Shown here piece after piece: positions 41,808 to 52,500 of a DNA stretch of 64,000 nucleotides. Each line of letters begins with the position of its first letter. Position 1 is the stretch's first letter. The DNA comes from a virus. The notes under the pieces are model-generated. The model saw only the letters and a program-made list of their open reading frames with translations. It had not been told where the DNA came from and searched no databases. The position numbers and the translations under genes are program-made. The DNA lies in the IMG/VR virus record IMGVR_UViG_3300037189_012662, positions 1-64,000 of that record; one strand, written 5' to 3'.

Positions 41808-42254
41808 TTAGTTTGGAATGCCAATGATAATTAAATTAATTCCTACCTTGGCATCACCAGAAACGTTAAACTTTACTACACCCTCAACCTTTGAGGTTGT
41901 TACATTTTTTAAAATTATGCTAGCACTTTTTCCAGCATCAGTAGTTCCTATCATAACTGGGGTAGCGGTAACTATTGGTGCATACTTAAATTCTCCACCA
42001 GTTATGGCATACGAAAACTCTTTTTCGTTAGAGGCTGAAACAGTACTATTGTTTGCTACCTCAATATACCCACCAATAATTTTTGCCTCTGATGCCTTAA
42101 CATTTTGCTTTCCAGAAGTAGGGGTATCCACTGTGACATACTTATACGAAGATGGAGATATTTGTGTTGATAGGTTGTTAACAGCATTTGCAATTTCGTA
42201 CAAATATGTAAGATCTACTGGTTGCCCTCTTTGGGGAAGTGGAATTTTAGCCAT
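41808..42254 (-). CDS. Tail fibre/receptor-binding-like beta protein
   Basis: A 148-residue protein. The N-terminal RGQPVDLTYLYEIANAVNNL is a helical stalk, followed by a beta-rich C-terminal domain (GEFKYAPIVTATPVMIG; VEGVVKFNVSGDAKVGINLI) like H-type-lectin fibre tips. It probably contacts the host. The mRNA may be leaderless: TGATATAAT ends seven bases before the ATG. Confidence 0.6.
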   Translation of the reverse strand: MAKIPLPQRGQPVDLTYLYEIANAVNNLSTQISPSSYKYVTVDTPTSGKQNVKASEAKIIGGYIEVANNSTVSASNEKEFSYAITGGEFKYAPIVTATPVMIGTTDAGKSASIILKNVTTSKVEGVVKFNVSGDAKVGINLIIIGIPN

Positions 42255-42261
42255 AACTTAT

Positions 42262-42270
42262 ATTATATCA
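42262..42270 (-). promoter_or_regulatory. Extended -10 box (TGATATAAT), probable leaderless start
   Basis: TGA-TATAAT ends seven bases before the ATG at 42254 and immediately follows the stop at 42271. Confidence 0.55.
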
Positions 42271-42774
42271 CTAAACGGTAATCTGGGATAGAGAATAGAC
42301 CAAAAGCTGCTGGTTGCTCCTTGATACTGGGACGCTCTCCAGGTAAATCTCTAAAGATAGTTCGTCTGGTCGCTCTTCTTGATCAACACCATTTACTGAG
42401 TATGTTGGCGGAATTATCATAGATATGCTATTTATGTTTGATTTGCCATCATAAATCCAGTCACCCTCTCCGTCCTTGCCCCATTTAACCCAAATATCAT
42501 AGTCTCTAATTGTTCCAATTAGGTTGCCAGATTTTTGTATCCGAACCTTATTCCAAACTATTGAAATGGTGTTCCCAGACTTTGTTACTTCTGGAGTCAG
42601 TTGGGGAAGGTAGACATAGCCTGCATCAATATAGTGTGTTGGTGACCAATGTGAAACTCTGTTTTTATCCTCAGACACGATGCGATATCGGACAGCATAC
42701 CCCTTTACTTTTGAATTTATAATTGGTAGATCATTATTAAAAATTGTTACGTTTTTGATTCCAGGATCTGCCAT
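42271..42774 (-). CDS. Fibronectin-III-like tail protein
   Basis: A 167-residue beta protein with KGYAVRYRIVSEDKNRVSHW and WNKVRIQKSGNLIGTIRDYD followed by WVKWG, the strand pattern of FN3/Ig-like folds used in tail fibres. Its start overlaps the preceding stop. Confidence 0.6.
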   Translation of the reverse strand: MADPGIKNVTIFNNDLPIINSKVKGYAVRYRIVSEDKNRVSHWSPTHYIDAGYVYLPQLTPEVTKSGNTISIVWNKVRIQKSGNLIGTIRDYDIWVKWGKDGEGDWIYDGKSNINSISMIIPPTYSVNGVDQEERPDELSLEIYLESVPVSRSNQQLLVYSLSQITV

Positions 42775-43931
42775 TACTGCACTCCCATTGCAAACCTAAA
42801 CTCTATAAAGTTAGTTGTGTTTGCTGACTTTACGATTGCTCTTGAGTCTGTATTTCTAATAACTGAGTATCCTGTCAAACCGTATAGAGGGTTTGCTGAA
42901 GACAGATTTTGAAGCCTTAGTGCGTCTAGACAAACATAGTAGTCTGCTGATGGAGTTCCGTTCTTTTCTACAGACGCATAAATCTTAACTACGTCAACAG
43001 TGCTCCAGGTAAACCCTGTGCTCTTATATAACTCCTGCATTTGCTTTTTGGCAACCACGTATCTATTAGTTGAAAAATCATGCTTGCCCTGGGTATTTCC
43101 GTTTTCTAAGATTACCTCAAATCTTGCATATTGCGATCCAGCCTCATTGTGAACATCTGTAGATGCAAACTCTAGTAAAATCTTTACCTTGTCTGGATCT
43201 GGACCATCCACCACCTTATTGATTACTGAAAACGCAAGACGCAATTCATCATTTGGTGCATTCTGATTTAAATCTAGGTTTGCACCAAGTAAATGTATGT
43301 GGTTTGATCCTGCTGTTGGAGACAGGTGACCGCCAGAAACGTTTAATGTTGAATCATTGCCAGCAATCGCAATCATGTTATTTAAGAATCTACATCTTTC
43401 ATGCCTAGCAACTCTATCCTCGTCAGTAAATATTCGATTGTCTGCATTTGTTTGAAATACTGGCTTGTTGTAAGCTGGATAGCCAACCTCGTCATGAATT
43501 GTGTTGTCTCTAAAGTCTCCGTCTAGTGGCTCATATATGGTTGGAATAGCAATTGCTTGTGCTGGGCTTACGGTGTGATATTCCCAAGCCTCATTGTTAA
43601 AAGCATAAATGGTTTTGCTACCGTTGGCACCAACTGCAGGGTTAGACCCAGCCGAATAAACTCCAACTTCTGTTATTTCATATCTTTCTTCTGATGGTAG
43701 TTCAGCTGTAAACACAACTTTAGATATATCATTTTCATTAACATATCCTCTAGAAACAATAGGTACTCTAAACATTTCAAAATCTAAGTTTCTTTTTTCA
43801 GAGTAATCACCAAGAGTTGCGTCAGAGGCTAGTGGCCTGGCACCACAGCCAACGGCAATATATGAGGCATAGGCTGGAGCCTGTCCAATTAAATATTTTG
43901 CAATAATGTCTTTGCCAGTATTAGTTATCAT
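42774..43931 (-). CDS. Minor tail protein / fibre
   Basis: A 385-residue protein. The N-terminus (MITNTGKDIIAKYLIGQAPA and YASYIAVGCGARP) and EITEVGVYSAG are typical of minor tail proteins that begin with a baseplate-docking domain; the C-terminal 200 residues are beta-rich and may bind sugars. Start overlaps the previous gene by ATGA. Confidence 0.7.
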   Translation of the reverse strand: MITNTGKDIIAKYLIGQAPAYASYIAVGCGARPLASDATLGDYSEKRNLDFEMFRVPIVSRGYVNENDISKVVFTAELPSEERYEITEVGVYSAGSNPAVGANGSKTIYAFNNEAWEYHTVSPAQAIAIPTIYEPLDGDFRDNTIHDEVGYPAYNKPVFQTNADNRIFTDEDRVARHERCRFLNNMIAIAGNDSTLNVSGGHLSPTAGSNHIHLLGANLDLNQNAPNDELRLAFSVINKVVDGPDPDKVKILLEFASTDVHNEAGSQYARFEVILENGNTQGKHDFSTNRYVVAKKQMQELYKSTGFTWSTVDVVKIYASVEKNGTPSADYYVCLDALRLQNLSSANPLYGLTGYSVIRNTDSRAIVKSANTTNFIEFRFAMGVQ

Positions 43932-44425
43932 GATTCATCCTCATATATTGTATCATCTAGGATCTGTCCTGCAGCCAAAATCTGGACCTCCACCTGCTCA
44001 TTATTCTGCATATTTATAACATTTATAATTAGATTTCCAGTTTGACTATCTATATAAACATACTCTCCGTTTGGACCATTACCAACATTTGGAATGTGGG
44101 CATCTAGCTTAATCGGAAAGTTATTGAAAAAGGTTTCTGATGTGTTCTCAAGGGATATAATGTTTTTAGAGTTATATTGAAAGTTAATGTCCAATAGGTT
44201 TTTGATTGGGCTATACCGAATGTTTTGCCCATTGACAGAATCGTTTCTAGCAATATTAATTATCTCTTGACCACCAATATCTTCAAAGATTAGGTCTGTC
44301 ATAACATCAATTTGAACTTGTTCGTTATTTTCTAATATTAGGTCTGGTGTAGCTATTTTAATAGCAGGCCTTGGTGGAGATACCTTGGTCTCCAAGAAAT
44401 ATTGCGTTGGAACTGCATCTACCAT
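43928..44425 (-). CDS. Hypothetical tail-module protein
   Basis: A 165-residue protein, beta-rich with many Asn and Ile (ENNEQVQIDVMTDLIFEDIG; NLIINVINMQNNEQVEVQIL). It lies between the large tail protein and the fibre gene with close stop/start spacing. A structural role is inferred from location. Confidence 0.55.
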   Translation of the reverse strand: MVDAVPTQYFLETKVSPPRPAIKIATPDLILENNEQVQIDVMTDLIFEDIGGQEIINIARNDSVNGQNIRYSPIKNLLDINFQYNSKNIISLENTSETFFNNFPIKLDAHIPNVGNGPNGEYVYIDSQTGNLIINVINMQNNEQVEVQILAAGQILDDTIYEDES

Positions 44426-44426
44426 C

Positions 44427-47400
44427 TTAGACTACCTCACTTAAAAATACGGTCATTTCTGGTCCATTGGGTGTTCTATTATACTCTATGCTATATATCA
44501 CAAACCTAGAGTTATCAGAAGCTATTTCGTCAAAGCCCTTCTTATTCATGTACCTAATATTTACAATATCTCCAAGTTGCAAGATTGGCATTGAAAATAT
44601 TTTTAACCCTACAGACTTTCTAGGTTTCATAATTTTTGAAACAAGCCAGCCCATCAAAGAGTTTGCGTCATCTCTAGTCTGAACATATTCTGCATCTAGA
44701 GAAAACTCTTTTCTGCCATGGGTTGCACGACTATATTTTATGTCTAAAAATTCTTGCTCTGCGACCAAAGGAGAATAGACTAAGTTCGATCCAGATATTT
44801 GTGGATTAGAGGAGTCACTCTTCTTTGCAAAATAATCATCTACAGTTAATTCATTTGAAGACTGTTGCGTAAATGTCACGCCCTGTATTCTTAAATAGTT
44901 TCCGCTGGATTCGTCCAGGCTTAGAGCGGTATCTGTAGAATTAAAGATCAAAAACTCTGCACCATAGGCTCCAGCCACAAATCCAGATGTTGTGTATCCC
45001 TTTAAATTATTAAATGTTGGAGATAGCTTGGCATATAGTGCTGGATATGCTTTATCATATCGAACATTAAAATATGCAGCTTCCCTCATGATGGTTCCAA
45101 ATTCCTCAAAGTAAAGATTGTACTTTGGCGGAGATGCTGAGGCTATTCCAGAAAGATATGTTGATTGAATCATACCGCTCATGGAGTACTTTCTAAATGA
45201 CTCATTTACGCTAATTTCGTCATCGCCAAAAACAGAATTTACTGGCGTATCCAAAATATAGGAGGTGTCCCTGCTATAGTTGTTTGTTATTGCATAAAGA
45301 TTTTCAAACATGCACCTTGCAGATCCACGTACAAAGAGTGCCATATTGTTATAAATTGGCAAAGGGTCATCATCTTCCACAATGGCAACAATATTATTAT
45401 TTAAATAAAGATAGAACTTTCTTGATGAACCTATGTTTTCATACTCTACAGCAAGGTCGTATACGGTTGTAGCTTCTTCGCCAATTATTCTAGACTGTCC
45501 AACAAATGTTCCACTATCTACTAGAATTTGGGTTAGGCCTGCCCACAATTTTATTGGGATTGCTTCTGTGGTTCCATTCTTTTGCTTTACCTTATAAAAA
45601 ATAATATTGTAGATATCGTTGTTCGTAGAATTTTCCAACTTCGTATCTGATAAAGCAATTAGCTCAAAATAATATCCAACATTTGTTTGTGGGTTTACCA
45701 TCACTGCCAGTCCTCCAGAGGAGCCAGCAATGTTTACAGTAGAGTCATTGACACCAATTCCAGAATAATATGGTGTGCTTCCTATAGGAGTTTGAAACTT
45801 ATCTAGATTGTTTTCTGATTTGCCAACAATTCTCATTCTAGTGCCAAAGTGTCTATAGTGATCTCCAAGTGCTTTGTGAACATATGTAACAGAGTCTAGG
45901 GGCTTTTCTGTAGTTGTAAATGATGGACCATTCAAGATTAGTGCAGACGATTGAACGGTTCCAGTTTGTGTAGATCTAAGACCATTAAGCTCTGATTCAG
46001 TTATGTATGAGGAGCTTAGGAAATTCTTTATTACCCCATTAACAGTAGTTTTTGACGCAATTGATGGACTAATACCAGCTGGTCCAATTGCAGTTGCTGG
46101 AATGTCTTTATCAGAAAATAGGTATGATGAGTCCATAACACATGCTTTTCTGTTAGATGGGTTAGACCAATAGTCGCTAAGCCCTGCTTCATGGCTAGAG
46201 ATTGTGGTTCCAAACTGGCCTCTACCGTGTTTCTCAACTGGTCCATTCTTTAACCTAGCAACCCCATCTACAGTTTCATATTTTGGTTGTGAGTATATTC
46301 TTACCAAACCTGTTGGGTAAATTTTTCCATTAAAAGAAAGCTTAGAGAAATAGCTGTCATACTCCTCAATGCTAGTAATCCAAACATTGTTGTCTACAAC
46401 AGATACCCCAGTTGATGTGGAAACAGTTTTAGGAATATTAAATTGAACAGCGTCATACCGTATAATTTCTCCATTAGCATAAAAGTATCCGTTATATCTG
46501 GTAATCCAGTAAACACCTTCACCAAGGTCCATGATATTGTCTACAACCCTATGGTTGACTACTTGGGGAACCCTTTCACTAAGACGAGAATTTAATGGCA
46601 TTGCTCCTAAAACATAGGATGACTGACTAGAGATTTCTCCATTGATTGACCTAGTTCTGTCAGTGCCAGTTACCTCCCAAAGCAATGCTGGCTTATATAC
46701 CCATGTTTTGTCCTGGTCTAAAAGATATGCTTGTCTAATAGAACCATAAGTTTTTTGCAAAGACCTAGAGGTGTAATTGATTCTACCGTCATTGTAGATG
46801 CTATTGTTTTCAGCTGAAATTTCTACAATGTTTGCAGGATTTTTAGTTCTACGATAAAGGCCTGCAGATACTGGAGAATTCTGGGTGTCTGACCATACAT
46901 ATATTTCCTGGTTAACTCCAACCGTATATGCTCCACCAAACTTGTCTTTTGGAAGCATTGCAACTGAGCTAACTTGATCTATATATGGGTATTCGTTTCC
47001 ATTAGAGTCTACTAGAATGTCTTGCCCATATAGAGAGATGTCAGTTGGTCTTTCTGATTCTGATGGCAACATATAGTTTTTGCTCATCATAATAAAGTTA
47101 TTGTACTCATCAAAGAACATTGCAGTTTGTGTAGAAACTGCTATATCTTGAAGAACTTGGGCAACAGACTTGTCTGTTCCAATAAAGAAACTAGGAATCG
47201 TCATTTCAGTTTCTCCAGGTGCCCTCTTAAACATATAGTTAGAGAATCCTATGTTGTCCAATAGGAAAGACACTGCATAGCTAACAGAAACATTTTGGAG
47301 AAATATTTGTGGTGCTGTTAGTGATTCAAAATAAAAAAACATATCTCTGAGAGGAATAGTAACTCTTTTTGAATTGCTATCGGTTTTAGGCATTGTGTCA

Positions 47401-48872
47401 GAGTATAGTGTTTTTATTGGTACATAGTAATTTGCAATATCTTCTGCTTCTAAAATCGCTTCATAAAACTTAAACTTAATTTTCTTATCTAGATGAGCTG
47501 AAACCAGGCTATCTGGATTATTGCTATTGAAGACTTGGGCTTCATCAAAAATTGACAAGCTTCCAGATGATGCCAAAAGCTGTCCAACTGGTAAACCGCT
47601 AACACCAAGATCTGATGCATGCTTGCTAACATTAAAGTCCAGAACCATATCTGATATGTCTCCAACTAGTCTTGGTGACATTTCAATTAAGTCAAAGGTT
47701 GAGTCTATTTTATTCATAGTGTCTACAACAACCCTTATACCAGAAATATATTCTATGTCCCTGTACCGTCTTTTCCCTGAGCCAATATCAATATAGGTAT
47801 CTGGATTGGACAAGTTTTCAACCAACCCATTCAAAATTACATCAGACTCATGATACAGCATCCATCCATATGTTGGAGTAAATGTTCTATATGAGTTGTT
47901 GAACCATATGTGATATTGCCCTAGATCGTCATCACTGCTTTTTACCAAAAAGGCTTCGCCCTCAAAAGGGTTTTTTGGCAAAACTAAATCTGAGTACAAG
48001 ATGCCTGCATGCTTAAATATACCCATATACTCTCTAGGGACAATCATTCCAAAATATAGTTCTACATAGCCATCTGAACCAACTATTGGAGAGCCATCTA
48101 GTCGTGTAGAACTTGCATCAAAAGTTTTTGCATCTACCCATGCACCGTCTTGCAGTGTTTGAATCTTCCACTTAACTGGGGTAGTCTTGTTTGAATTTCC
48201 ATATAGTGGATCTGGAAATGATCCAAAAGAATTTGAAAATGGTCCTAGATCAATATCTCCAACATTGGTCTGCATTTTTATGGTTAATCTATTTGCTGGA
48301 ACACTTTCCTTATAAACAACAAATGGTGCTGCATCGTCAATAAAGAATTGACCATTAAAACTATTTTTGGCAATTCCTCTTTCTATATTATTTTCAATTC
48401 TATAAGATGTCCAATACTTAAAAGAGTCATACTTATCTGCCATATAGTATCTTGGTCTCTGGGCCATATTTATGTTGCTGTGATGTGAGAATTTATTATC
48501 AAAATATCTTAGCTTATTGATTCCAGATCTTGGCCTGAATTTTCCAAAACATTCTTCTAGGGAATATAGGGATTGCTCTTTTTCAATCCTTGACTCAAAA
48601 AATATTGGCTGGTTGTTGTCTCTAAATCCACCATCAACCTTAACATCAGAGTAGGTTGCATTAGTGTAAAAATTTCCATCATCATTTGGATCAAACGTAT
48701 TAATTGTTGTCTTGTATACTGAGCCTGATGGGTCTAGTGGACGATGCCTGTAGTTGCCAAGTGTACGAATATTCTCTAAGGAATTCATGTTCCATTCAGC
48801 AATAACAATAGACTCAGACTTTACTGAGCTGGCTGTCTCTAGGTGATTTTGTAACAAGACATCTTGAAACAT
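44427..48872 (-). CDS. Large minor tail / baseplate-associated protein
   Basis: A 1,481-1,482-residue protein starting at the ATG at 48872 (GAGGAAG upstream), immediately after the distal tail gene. The N-terminal 550 residues carry several beta-sandwich segments; about 1,030-1,180 has a jelly-roll pattern like LamG/concanavalin domains (GYYFELIALSDTKLEN; SSRKFYLYLNNNIVAIVEDD), and the C-terminus (YSRATHGRKEFSLDAEYVQT; LGDIVNIRYMN) looks like a Tal/gp27-like hub segment. Position after Dit suggests the tail tip and host-glycan recognition. Confidence 0.75.
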   Translation of the reverse strand: MFQDVLLQNHLETASSVKSESIVIAEWNMNSLENIRTLGNYRHRPLDPSGSVYKTTINTFDPNDDGNFYTNATYSDVKVDGGFRDNNQPIFFESRIEKEQSLYSLEECFGKFRPRSGINKLRYFDNKFSHHSNINMAQRPRYYMADKYDSFKYWTSYRIENNIERGIAKNSFNGQFFIDDAAPFVVYKESVPANRLTIKMQTNVGDIDLGPFSNSFGSFPDPLYGNSNKTTPVKWKIQTLQDGAWVDAKTFDASSTRLDGSPIVGSDGYVELYFGMIVPREYMGIFKHAGILYSDLVLPKNPFEGEAFLVKSSDDDLGQYHIWFNNSYRTFTPTYGWMLYHESDVILNGLVENLSNPDTYIDIGSGKRRYRDIEYISGIRVVVDTMNKIDSTFDLIEMSPRLVGDISDMVLDFNVSKHASDLGVSGLPVGQLLASSGSLSIFDEAQVFNSNNPDSLVSAHLDKKIKFKFYEAILEAEDIANYYVPIKTLYSDTMPKTDSNSKRVTIPLRDMFFYFESLTAPQIFLQNVSVSYAVSFLLDNIGFSNYMFKRAPGETEMTIPSFFIGTDKSVAQVLQDIAVSTQTAMFFDEYNNFIMMSKNYMLPSESERPTDISLYGQDILVDSNGNEYPYIDQVSSVAMLPKDKFGGAYTVGVNQEIYVWSDTQNSPVSAGLYRRTKNPANIVEISAENNSIYNDGRINYTSRSLQKTYGSIRQAYLLDQDKTWVYKPALLWEVTGTDRTRSINGEISSQSSYVLGAMPLNSRLSERVPQVVNHRVVDNIMDLGEGVYWITRYNGYFYANGEIIRYDAVQFNIPKTVSTSTGVSVVDNNVWITSIEEYDSYFSKLSFNGKIYPTGLVRIYSQPKYETVDGVARLKNGPVEKHGRGQFGTTISSHEAGLSDYWSNPSNRKACVMDSSYLFSDKDIPATAIGPAGISPSIASKTTVNGVIKNFLSSSYITESELNGLRSTQTGTVQSSALILNGPSFTTTEKPLDSVTYVHKALGDHYRHFGTRMRIVGKSENNLDKFQTPIGSTPYYSGIGVNDSTVNIAGSSGGLAVMVNPQTNVGYYFELIALSDTKLENSTNNDIYNIIFYKVKQKNGTTEAIPIKLWAGLTQILVDSGTFVGQSRIIGEEATTVYDLAVEYENIGSSRKFYLYLNNNIVAIVEDDDPLPIYNNMALFVRGSARCMFENLYAITNNYSRDTSYILDTPVNSVFGDDEISVNESFRKYSMSGMIQSTYLSGIASASPPKYNLYFEEFGTIMREAAYFNVRYDKAYPALYAKLSPTFNNLKGYTTSGFVAGAYGAEFLIFNSTDTALSLDESSGNYLRIQGVTFTQQSSNELTVDDYFAKKSDSSNPQISGSNLVYSPLVAEQEFLDIKYSRATHGRKEFSLDAEYVQTRDDANSLMGWLVSKIMKPRKSVGLKIFSMPILQLGDIVNIRYMNKKGFDEIASDNSRFVIYSIEYNRTPNGPEMTVFLSEVV

Positions 48873-48873
48873 A

Positions 48874-49536
48874 CTAAACTTCCTCAAGTGTCATTGATAT
48901 ATTCCACAAGTCGTAGTTCGTTCCACCACGCTTCTGAATTGAATAATTGAAGTCTGTTATGTACATTTCTACAACTTCATTATATCTTTGTAGCGTTGCA
49001 AGAATGTTGTTTGGATGAGCCAGACCAAGCTCTTTATAATTGTCGTATGCTACAAAAACCCAAAAAGATCCTTTGTGTCTGTCATACCAGTCTTTTAGTT
49101 CTACACCACCTGCACCACCATCTGTCGTATACCTATTATCGGCTAACGTAGGACTTCCAGAAACATTGAGGCCTGTTTCTCCAGTATTAATTGAAAAATT
49201 TGGCTTAGATGAAAATGACCTAGATGGAAGCATGGTCCAAGAAATAGAGAAGGATCTCTTGTCTGCTATATGATGTGAACGCATCCTCCCATTAACCATA
49301 CGTTCACGATTTTCTATTCTAATAATTTTTACATCTATTGGTTGACGATTATCGTCAGAAAGAATCATAAACTGGTCTAGCAGCCTTGGGTTAGATACTG
49401 AAACAGTATTTGTGCCAGACTCATGTCCAATTGGAACACGAGCTCCATCATCAATTACTCCTGGGTTTTCTGAAAATAGCAGGGCTTGTGGCCTGTCATA
49501 CTTTCTTCTTCCAGACATATAATTATTGGTAGCCAT
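48874..49536 (-). CDS. Distal tail protein (Dit-like)
   Basis: A 220-residue protein placed between the tape measure and the large tail protein, the canonical Dit position. GRMRSHHIADKRSFSISWTM and GTNYDLWNISMTLEEV are beta-strands typical of Dit N-domains. Function: hub connecting the tail tube to the tip. Its ATG overlaps the tape measure stop (TAATG). Confidence 0.7.
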   Translation of the reverse strand: MATNNYMSGRRKYDRPQALLFSENPGVIDDGARVPIGHESGTNTVSVSNPRLLDQFMILSDDNRQPIDVKIIRIENRERMVNGRMRSHHIADKRSFSISWTMLPSRSFSSKPNFSINTGETGLNVSGSPTLADNRYTTDGGAGGVELKDWYDRHKGSFWVFVAYDNYKELGLAHPNNILATLQRYNEVVEMYITDFNYSIQKRGGTNYDLWNISMTLEEV

Positions 49537-52500
49537 TAGAAACTATTTCCTCTTATTCTTTGTGAATCTATCTGCTTAATCTTAGATATAACAGTTCTTG
49601 CAACATCGTCTGCACTTAGATTTGTTCCAGACATATTCACGTTCAACTCATAATTATACACTGATTCGCCATTGAAGGTTCCGTTATTTATTGACTTCAA
49701 CCTGTCCAATCCAAAATCCTTAACGGCATATTTTCTAACTACAAACTCACCTGGTGTTAGCATTGCTGGAACTGTATCGCTACCCATCGCAAATCCTCCC
49801 ATAGAGAACTTCTTAATAAGTCCACCCCAGTTCTTTTTGGTTGGCTTTCCAGCAGTTGGATCTCCAGTTAGGTCACGCAACTCCTTGATTAGCTTAACGT
49901 TTTGTGCCATCAACCTCTTGTCATTTGCTGTGGTTCCCTTACTTGCTGCTACTGCTGTGCGGTTAGCAGTAATCTGCTTGTTCAGAGCATCAATTCTTGC
50001 CTTGTTTGGATCTACATTTTGTCCATTATTGCCAAGTCCGCCTGCAGCAAATCCTGCTTGTAGTTGTGGTATTAGTGCGATAGCATCTTCAATAGCCTTC
50101 TTGTACCCCTCAGCCTCTACCTTAGCAAGCCTAACTCCATTCTCTATCTTCTTCCACTCTGACTCATTTTTCTCAAGATATGTTACTGACTTATCTGCTG
50201 CGTCTTTGTAGCCATTAGCTAGGTCCAAAGCTCTTTGCTGTGGCTCAAGAGTCTCTTCTTCTTTTTTAAGAATTTCATCCTTAAGTGTTTTAATCTTAGA
50301 TTCAATTTGAACACGAGTCATTCCATTGGTAGCAAGAACTTTAGAAAGCTCTACTTCTCTTGCAGCCTCAAGAGCATTCTTTTGAGAATCAATAGCTCTG
50401 GATGCTTCGTTTTGTCTTGCCTCCTGGACAGCTGCTGCTGCTGCCGCAATGTCTCCTGTTGCTAGAGCATTGGCAATGTTGAGCTGGTCTTTACCAATTT
50501 GTGCATTCTTTTCATTAAGCTTTTGAACCTTGTCAAGGGCATCAATTCTCTTGTCATAGGATTCATTAATCTTTTCTTCTTTTTCTTGAATGCCCATGAG
50601 CTGGTACTCATAGTTATCTATTGAGAATTCTCTTTCTGCAATATATTCCTGTGCTTCCTTGATAGATTTTTGAATTGCAGTTGTGTTGTATGGTAGACCT
50701 GTTAATGGATTAATCTTATTCTTACCACTGATATTTGTGCCCATTTCAAAATCAATACTTATCTGCTCTCTCTTTGCAGCAAAGGCAGCAGATATATCTG
50801 AGAAAGCTTGGTTAACCTTATTTTCCATGTCTTCAATAGTCAGGCCAATCTTAATGTTTTTAACTGATGCAAGATAGTCTCTAATTGATTTTGCGTTAAC
50901 CTTTCCATCCTTAATGTCATCAGCAAACTTCTTAAGAATGTCTGGGTTGTTTCCGATCTGAGATGTGACCCTTTCAACCTGCTCAGCAGTATATCCAATC
51001 TTAGATAGGTACTTTTCGATAGAAGCTATTTGCTGAGTAGTCTCAGACTCTGCAATATTCTGATTAGTTAGATTTCTTAGTTCTGCTACAGCTGCTTCTG
51101 CATTAACCTTATTTATAAGAGCAACAAGTTCTTTCCACTTTTTGGTACCAACCTTTTCTGCAGCCAAAGCAGCAGCAAGAATTGGATCTTTGGCAATTCT
51201 AAATGCTTTAGTAACCTCAACTCCAGCAGACCTAAGTTTGTTGAATGCTGAAGACGTGTTGATAATTTCTTTTCTTTGATCCTTTAGCTGCTCAATTGCT
51301 TGCTCAAAAGGAGTTTGTTCTGCAGTACCACCAGTAGCTGGAGCAAGGTTTTTATATTTAGCAAGGGTTGTGATAAACTCATCAACAGTTCCGTTAGCAA
51401 CTGCAGCAACATATGCTGATTTTAGCATTTCATTATTAAGAATTAGCTGAGCATCTGCTGCCAATTTTGAATTAGATTCAAGATCAGCCTTGATCTTTTT
51501 ATCTTCCTCTAGGTCCTTAACATAGTCATCAAAATTCTTTAAAGATGTAGCCTTTTCATTTGCATCATCAACTGCCTCTATGCTACCCTTCCATCTATTG
51601 TAGGCTTCTACAGCAGCATCAATATTTGTTGTGACATTTCCATCTGGGTCTGCCTCTAAGTCTTTAATCTTTGCACTAGCAAAAATATTCTGCCACTTTG
51701 CATCAGTCAATGCCTCATATGCATCAGCCTCGTCCATACCAGCTTTAACAAGCTTTGGTGCCAGATCAAGTATTTCTTTATTTTGAGTTATCTCAGTTTC
51801 TATGGCGGATAGGTCTACAGATGCCTGAGTCTTTATATTTTGCTCAGCTAATTTTTTAGAAGCATCAATAGTATCTTCAATTGCGGCCTCCTTTGCATTT
51901 TCAAGATCTATCAGGGCTTGTGCTCCTGCAGCCTTTTCGGCATCAGTGGCATTAGCATCATCAGCAGCATCAAGTGCAGTTATGATTGCAGGATCAACTA
52001 CTGCCCCCATCTGAAGTGCTTGAAGAAGTGCAAGCTTATTGGTCAGATTTGTTATTCCAGAAACAAGCTCTCCATCAATTCCATAGGTTGCTATTAGCTC
52101 ATTCATTGCTGGACTTGCAATTAGTGATGGTATATTCTTTAAGTTGTTGGTTAGTGTTTCTGAACGAAGGTTAAACTCGTCTAGTCCAATAGTTCCTGCA
52201 CCTAGAGCTGTTCTGAGTTGTTCAAAAGCTGAGGCTGTTTCATTAAAGACTTGTCTAGCATCAGCCCCAAATTGAACCTGTAGTTGCCTTCCCTTTGATG
52301 AACCTGATTTAATTGGCTGACCACTTGGAGAAAGTTCTCTTTGTCTTTCAACTATATCAGTAGCAAGCTCAGTAGTTCTGCCTTGCAAATCTTCAATAAC
52401 TGCTGAAATATTCTGATCAAATGTTTCTGGGTCTGCATATGGATTTACTGCAATTCCTAGAGTTATTCCTTCTTTTCCAGCCTTGTTTGCAAGAGCAATA

